From an uncultured Bacilli bacterium (GTDB lineage Bacteria; Bacillota_I; Bacilli_A; RF39; UBA660), in NCBI GenBank assembly GCA_934101595.1, contig CAKORR010000001.1, positions 248,001-312,000 on the forward strand: DNA of 64,000 bases. Direction: 5' to 3'. Of this stretch, positions 60,500-64,000 are shown piece by piece. A program made the translations under genes and the position numbers. Numbering within the stretch: the first letter of the stretch is position 1; each line of letters opens with the position of its first letter. The notes beneath the pieces are model-generated. The model ran no database searches and had not been told where the DNA came from. It saw only the letters and a program-made list of their open reading frames with translations.

Positions 60500-61474
60500 T
60501 TACCCCGTTTTGTCAATAAGGTAATTATCTAATAGTCTTAAAAGCTCATCATAGCTTTTTATATGCATAACTTTTTCTTTTAATGATTTACTATTTGGAA
60601 AATACTTTAAGTAATATAATAACTGAGTTCTTGCTTCAAGCATGGCAACCTTTTCGCTTTTATATTTTACTAAATAAGCCAAGTGTTCTTTAATTAAATC
60701 TATTTTTTCACTGATACTATATTCCTTTTCTTCCAAGTTATTTAATTTTCTATAGCATTCATCAAATATCCACGGATTTCCTAGTGCTTTTCGACCTATC
60801 ATTACCGCATCACACTTAGTATATGAAAGCATGTTTATAAAATCTTCTTTAGATGTAACATCACCATTACCTATAACGGGAATACTTACAGATTCTTTAA
60901 CCTTTTTTATTATATCTAATGAGGCTTTACCACTATATCCCATAGCTCTTGTTCGACCATGAACTGTTATAGCATCAGCCCCGGCTTTTTCAGCAATACG
61001 AGCGATCTCTACTGCATTAATGGTATTATTATCCCAACCGCTCCTTATTTTAACAGTAACTGGGGTATTAACAGCTTTTTTTACTGTTTCAATTATTTCC
61101 TTAACTAACTCTGGTTCTTTTAATAAATGACTTCCCGCTTTCGCTTTTACTGCGACTTTTAAAACAGGGCATCCCATATTTATATCAATAAATGCATTAG
61201 GATACTTCTTTGTAATTATTTGAGCTGCCACTTTAAATGCTTCAGGATTTCTACCAAAAAGCTGTATTCCAACAGGTATAGAAACATCTTCTATGCCATT
61301 TAACATTTGAAAAGTCTTCTGGTTATTTCTAATTATAGCTTCCGTACTAATAAGCTCTGTAAAAGCTAGTCCAACATGCATTTTAGTTGCAATTCTTATG
61401 TAAGCTGCATTAGAAATTCCAGCCATCGGAGCAAGAACAATAGGATTTTTTATTTCAATGTCTTTTATTCTCAT
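60500..61474 (-). CDS. dusB: tRNA-dihydrouridine synthase (DusB type)
   Basis: 324 aa. TIM-barrel flavoenzyme that reduces uridines in the D-loop of tRNA with NADPH. Motifs: PIVLAPMAGISNAAYIRIA (about 11), FTELISTEAI, INMGCPVLKVAVKAKAGSHL (about 98; catalytic Cys), VTVKIRSGWD (about 138), ITVHGRTRAMGYSG (about 168), IGNGDV and MIGRKALGNPWIF (about 225). It overlaps the pduL stop by four bases, an unusual pairing for this enzyme. Confidence 0.96.
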   Translation of the reverse strand: MRIKDIEIKNPIVLAPMAGISNAAYIRIATKMHVGLAFTELISTEAIIRNNQKTFQMLNGIEDVSIPVGIQLFGRNPEAFKVAAQIITKKYPNAFIDINMGCPVLKVAVKAKAGSHLLKEPELVKEIIETVKKAVNTPVTVKIRSGWDNNTINAVEIARIAEKAGADAITVHGRTRAMGYSGKASLDIIKKVKESVSIPVIGNGDVTSKEDFINMLSYTKCDAVMIGRKALGNPWIFDECYRKLNNLEEKEYSISEKIDLIKEHLAYLVKYKSEKVAMLEARTQLLYYLKYFPNSKSLKEKVMHIKSYDELLRLLDNYLIDKTG

Positions 61475-62034
61475 ATAATTATTTCCACTTCATCATCATT
61501 ATTTAATAGGCATGAATTTCCATCATCAGTATCTAGATGCAACTCTAAAGGAGCATCATTTTTTATTTTTACATATGCATCTAAAATGCAACTTTTATCT
61601 CCTTTTACTATCACTTTAACTTGATCATCTTCATGTAAATTATACGATAAAGCAATAGCAGGACTCATATGTAAGTGTCTATTAGCAATTATTAAGGCAT
61701 TTGGTAAAGTTACTTCAGCTTTACTAGTTATTAAGGTTATTTCTAAAGCATCACTCAAACATCCACTTTTTCTAACAGGAGGATTAAGTCCCAACAAACG
61801 AGCATCTCTTTTAGAAACCTCAACTTGGTTATAGTTTCTGTGTGGTCCCATTACTCTAACATTTTCTATTTGGCCCTTTGGCCCTTTTATAGTTACAGTT
61901 TCATTGCTGGCAAATTCATTTTTAACAGAAAGATATCTTTTTACAGTTATATCATGTGAAAAAAGTTTATCATAGACTTCTTGTGATAAATGAACATGTC
62001 GATTACTTATTCCTACTTTAGCTTTTATAAGCAT
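61471..62034 (-). CDS. pduL: PduL-type phosphotransacylase
   Basis: 187 aa. Two PTAC repeats are visible: KVGISNRHVHLSQEVYDKLF (about 6-25) and ALIIANRHLHMSPAIALSYN (about 112-131), whose His residues bind zinc. PNALI, GPHRNYNQVEVSKRDARLLG (about 83-102) and the closing LHLDTDDGN are also typical. It converts acetyl-CoA and phosphate to acetyl phosphate. No microcompartment shell genes are present, and there is no encapsulation peptide at the N-terminus, so it serves central metabolism, downstream of NifJ. Acetate kinase is not in the window. Confidence 0.96.
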   Translation of the reverse strand: MLIKAKVGISNRHVHLSQEVYDKLFSHDITVKRYLSVKNEFASNETVTIKGPKGQIENVRVMGPHRNYNQVEVSKRDARLLGLNPPVRKSGCLSDALEITLITSKAEVTLPNALIIANRHLHMSPAIALSYNLHEDDQVKVIVKGDKSCILDAYVKIKNDAPLELHLDTDDGNSCLLNNDDEVEIII

Positions 62035-62097
62035 AGTATCACTCCTTTAAAGGGAAATCAATTTTATTATAAGCTATTTTTTTTAAAAATAAAAGTC

Positions 62098-62125
62098 TTG
62101 TGCGAAATTAATTAAATGTTAAAAT
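62098..62125 (+). promoter_or_regulatory. prs promoter
   Basis: TTGTGC (62098-62103), a 16-bp spacer and TAAAAT (62120-62125), before AAGGAG and the ATG at 62145. Confidence 0.55.
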
Positions 62126-62144
62126 AAACTTGTAAGGAGTATTA

Positions 62145-63218
62145 ATGAAAAATAATGATTTAAAATTAATTGTAATGGAAAATGCCAAAGATTTTGGCGA
62201 AAAAGTTGATAACTGGTTAAAAAAAATAAGGAAAACTGATGAATCATTTATTTTACCTATTGAACAAGTTAGATTTAGTGATGGTGAAGGCAAAGTTAAG
62301 TTATTATCTAGCATTAGAGGAAAAGATGTTTTTATTATCAGTGACACTCATAACTATAATATTACTTATACAATGTATGGAAAAACACATACTATGAGTC
62401 CAGATGAACACTATCAGGATATTAAAAGAGTAATTTTAGCAAGTATGGGTCACGCTAGAAGATTAAATGTTATAATGCCATTTTTGTACGAGTCCAGACA
62501 ACATCGTCGTAAAAGTAGAGAATCTTTAGATTGTGCACTAGCTCTTCAAGAATTAGAAGCCCTTGGTGTTGATAATATTATTACTTTTGATGTCCATGAT
62601 CCGAATGTACAAAATGCCGTGCCAACAATGTCCTTGGATAATTTTTACCCAACTAATGATATTTTAAAAGAATTTTTAAAACATGAGAATGTAAATGAAG
62701 AAGATTGGTTGGTTATTAGTCCTGATGCCGGAGCTATGGACAGAGCACGATACCTAGCCGATATTATAAAAGTTGATGTTGGACTTTTCTATAAACGTCG
62801 TGATTTATCAAAAATTGTAAATGGCTCTAATCCCATAGTTGCCCATGAATACCTAGGAAAAGATTTAAAAGGAAAAAACATCATAGTTGTTGATGATATG
62901 ATTGCTAGTGGTAAAAGCTTAATTGAAACTGCTGAAGAAGCTAAACGAAGAGGTGCTAATAGAATATTCTTCTTTTCAACATTTGCTCTTTTTACAAATG
63001 GTCCAGAAACTTTTATAAAAGCGCATGAAAAGAAAATATTTAACAAAATATATAGTACCAATTTAACATATGTCCCAGATGAGATAAACAAAAAAGATTG
63101 GTTTATTGCCGCAGACTGTTCTAAATTTATGGCAGATATCATAGACTATAATAATGCAGGAAAATCAATTTCAAAATTAATTGAGAAAAATTCCGCTATA
63201 AAAAATTATGAAAAATAG
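62145..63218 (+). CDS. prs: Ribose-phosphate diphosphokinase, divergent (PRPP synthase)
   Basis: 357 aa, about 40 longer than classical Prs. It has VRFSDGEGKVKLLSSIRGKD (about 44-63; F-x-DGE), MPFLYESRQHRRKSRE (about 107-123; the usual PYxxYxRQDRK), TFDVHDPNVQNAVP (about 148; usual DLHxxQIQGFF) and the PRPP loop IIVVDDMIASGKSLIETA (about 246-263; usual DDMIDTGGT). It makes PRPP from ribose 5-phosphate and ATP. The changed motifs place it in a divergent branch. AAGGAG precedes the ATG. Confidence 0.92.
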   Translation: MKNNDLKLIVMENAKDFGEKVDNWLKKIRKTDESFILPIEQVRFSDGEGKVKLLSSIRGKDVFIISDTHNYNITYTMYGKTHTMSPDEHYQDIKRVILASMGHARRLNVIMPFLYESRQHRRKSRESLDCALALQELEALGVDNIITFDVHDPNVQNAVPTMSLDNFYPTNDILKEFLKHENVNEEDWLVISPDAGAMDRARYLADIIKVDVGLFYKRRDLSKIVNGSNPIVAHEYLGKDLKGKNIIVVDDMIASGKSLIETAEEAKRRGANRIFFFSTFALFTNGPETFIKAHEKKIFNKIYSTNLTYVPDEINKKDWFIAADCSKFMADIIDYNNAGKSISKLIEKNSAIKNYEK

Positions 63219-63236
63219 GCTTAAAAGCCTATTTTT
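63211..63236. terminator. Bidirectional terminator between prs and the phosphatase-like gene
   Basis: AAAAATAGGC, loop TTAAAA, GCCTATTTTT: ten-base stem with A and T runs on both flanks, so it works on either strand. Confidence 0.9.
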
Positions 63237-63858
63237 CGTTTATATTAATATTTTCTATGTTGATAAGATCAAGATTTTCATTAAAACAGAGTTCAATAAT
63301 AGTATATACACTGTCAGTACATATCACTTTATCATTATAATTAATTATAAGATCATCATCTAAATTATAGTTTATATCGGTATAATTACTAAGAAGAGCT
63401 TTTACTGCCATTGTATGTGTAAAAATAGCAATATAGGGATCTTGATTAATTTTTAAAGTTTTAATTAATGCGCTATTCATTCTCTTTTTAGTATCATTAA
63501 AACTTTCTCCGGCTGGAAGCTTAAAATCAAAATCATGTTCTTGAGTTTCTTTAAAATATTGAAAACTAAATTTACTATTATTCTTACCTATTATTCGTTC
63601 ATTAAAAGCTTTATTAATATTTATAGTTAATGATAATTTACTTGATAAATACTTTGCGGTTTGTAAAGCTGATGAAAATGATGAAGAATAAATACTCGAA
63701 ACATCACTAAATGATTCGTTAAGAGAAATCTTTTTAGCTATTTCTTCACCTTCAATACTTAATGGTCTAGTTAGTCTTTTAGTATCAACCAACTCATCAG
63801 TTAAGTAATCAATGTTATTAAGTACCATATTATTAACAATCAAAAATACTTTTCTCAT
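63229..63858 (-). CDS. Histidine-phosphatase (phosphoglycerate mutase-like) family protein lacking the RHG motif
   Basis: 209 aa. The order of family blocks is kept: VFLIVNNMVLNN at the N-terminus where LxRHGxT is expected, SIYSSSFSSALQTAKYLSS (about 54; usual SxxxRAxxTA), FNERIIGKNN (about 84), LPAGESFNDTKKRMN (about 114) and IAIFTHTMAVKAL (about 145; usual VsHgxxi). The phosphorylated His and the following Gly are replaced by Asn-Asn, and the Arg of block 2 is Ser. The phosphate pocket is therefore mostly lost. The gene is intact with GAGGATG before its ATG, so it is probably a non-catalytic binding protein. Confidence 0.75.
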   Translation of the reverse strand: MRKVFLIVNNMVLNNIDYLTDELVDTKRLTRPLSIEGEEIAKKISLNESFSDVSSIYSSSFSSALQTAKYLSSKLSLTININKAFNERIIGKNNSKFSFQYFKETQEHDFDFKLPAGESFNDTKKRMNSALIKTLKINQDPYIAIFTHTMAVKALLSNYTDINYNLDDDLIINYNDKVICTDSVYTIIELCFNENLDLINIENININEK

Positions 63859-63913
63859 ACTATCATCCTCTACTACATTTTAACAAAAAATGAATGTTTT
63901 GTCTAATATAAGA

Positions 63914-63938
63914 AAAGAAGACTAAAAACGTCTTCTTT
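63914..63938 (-). terminator. Terminator, probably of a gene beyond the right edge
   Basis: AAAGAAGAC, seven-base loop, GTCTTCTTT, with TTCTTATAT on the minus-strand side. No gene is seen in 63939-64000; all six frames there are too short to judge. Confidence 0.6.
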
Positions 63939-64000
63939 AAAAGTGTGAGTTTGAGTTTATATGTTTATTAATTGTATAGGGTTTTTGTTATTTATTTATT

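Noticed and set aside
1..64000. CRISPR array, tRNA or rRNA genes, prophage
   Set aside because: No regularly spaced repeats, no cloverleaf or CCA-ended segments, no rRNA core motifs and no phage structural or integrase genes were recognised.

Overview
The window is very A+T-rich and reads with the standard code: TGA is used as a stop (several ATGA overlaps) and Trp is TGG. Gene content points to a Gram-positive, low-GC anaerobe of the Bacilli/Mollicutes-related gut lineages (Erysipelotrichales- or RF39-like). It has RNase Y, YvcK, a SEDS protein, MurC, LytR-CpsA-Psr, TagO-like and LicD proteins, a one-chain pyruvate:ferredoxin oxidoreductase, PduL and class III ribonucleotide reductase. I saw no rRNA, tRNA, CRISPR array, intact transposase or prophage. 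The lineage is an inference. Most starts were chosen from Shine-Dalgarno sequences of the GGTGA/AGGAGG kind.

Region by region. 1-6360: small surface and membrane genes, a CotY/CotZ-like spore-coat protein, a SEDS protein and rny. 6361-9912: a 40-bp tandem duplication and nifJ. 10033-11490: a toxin-antitoxin operon (MqsR-like toxin; MqsA-like HTH fused to a Panacea domain) with a clear promoter and palindromic operator. 11515-13871: a TPM-domain protein, a zinc-ribbon membrane protein and a cold-shock-like protein. 13872-14540: decayed gene fragments. 14541-43724: about 29 kb of surface-polysaccharide genes on the minus strand. 43837-54772: membrane-tethered serpin, YvcK, a sporulation-type sigma factor with extra C-terminal modules, an autolysin with dockerin-like repeats, a surface Big/cadherin-like protein, a transglutaminase-like protein and an LCP protein. 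54853-63858: split anaerobic ribonucleotide reductase, murC, a surface protein, dus-pduL, prs and a histidine-phosphatase-like protein lacking its catalytic motif.

The polysaccharide region divides into four minus-strand transcription units bounded by terminators, plus one separate GT4 gene. 24705 to 15964 encodes TagO-like initiation, LicD, flippase, O-antigen polymerase, three GTs and an Alg14/Alg13-type pair. 28692 to 24790 encodes three GTs and a deacetylase. 32420 to 28780 encodes a DPM-like GT, DUF2304, an SMR-like protein, Glf and a GT2. 43724 to 32775 encodes a second polymerase, a GT2, an ABC exporter, a HAD protein, a GT4, a pyruvyltransferase-like protein, a GT-C protein and an acyltransferase. 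Both Wzx/Wzy-type and ABC-type export genes are therefore present. The LCP protein at 52925 is a plausible ligase of such polymers to the wall. NifJ plus PduL imply pyruvate to acetyl-CoA to acetyl phosphate.

The most interesting points are: the MqsR/Panacea-fusion operon with its operator; the separate glycyl-radical cistron of NrdD; the sigma factor with apparent repeated region-4 modules, together with a spore-coat homologue; the tethered serpin; three enzymes that have lost key catalytic residues (metallophosphoesterase, PTS IIB, histidine phosphatase); and the mosaic gene graveyard beside the glycan cluster.
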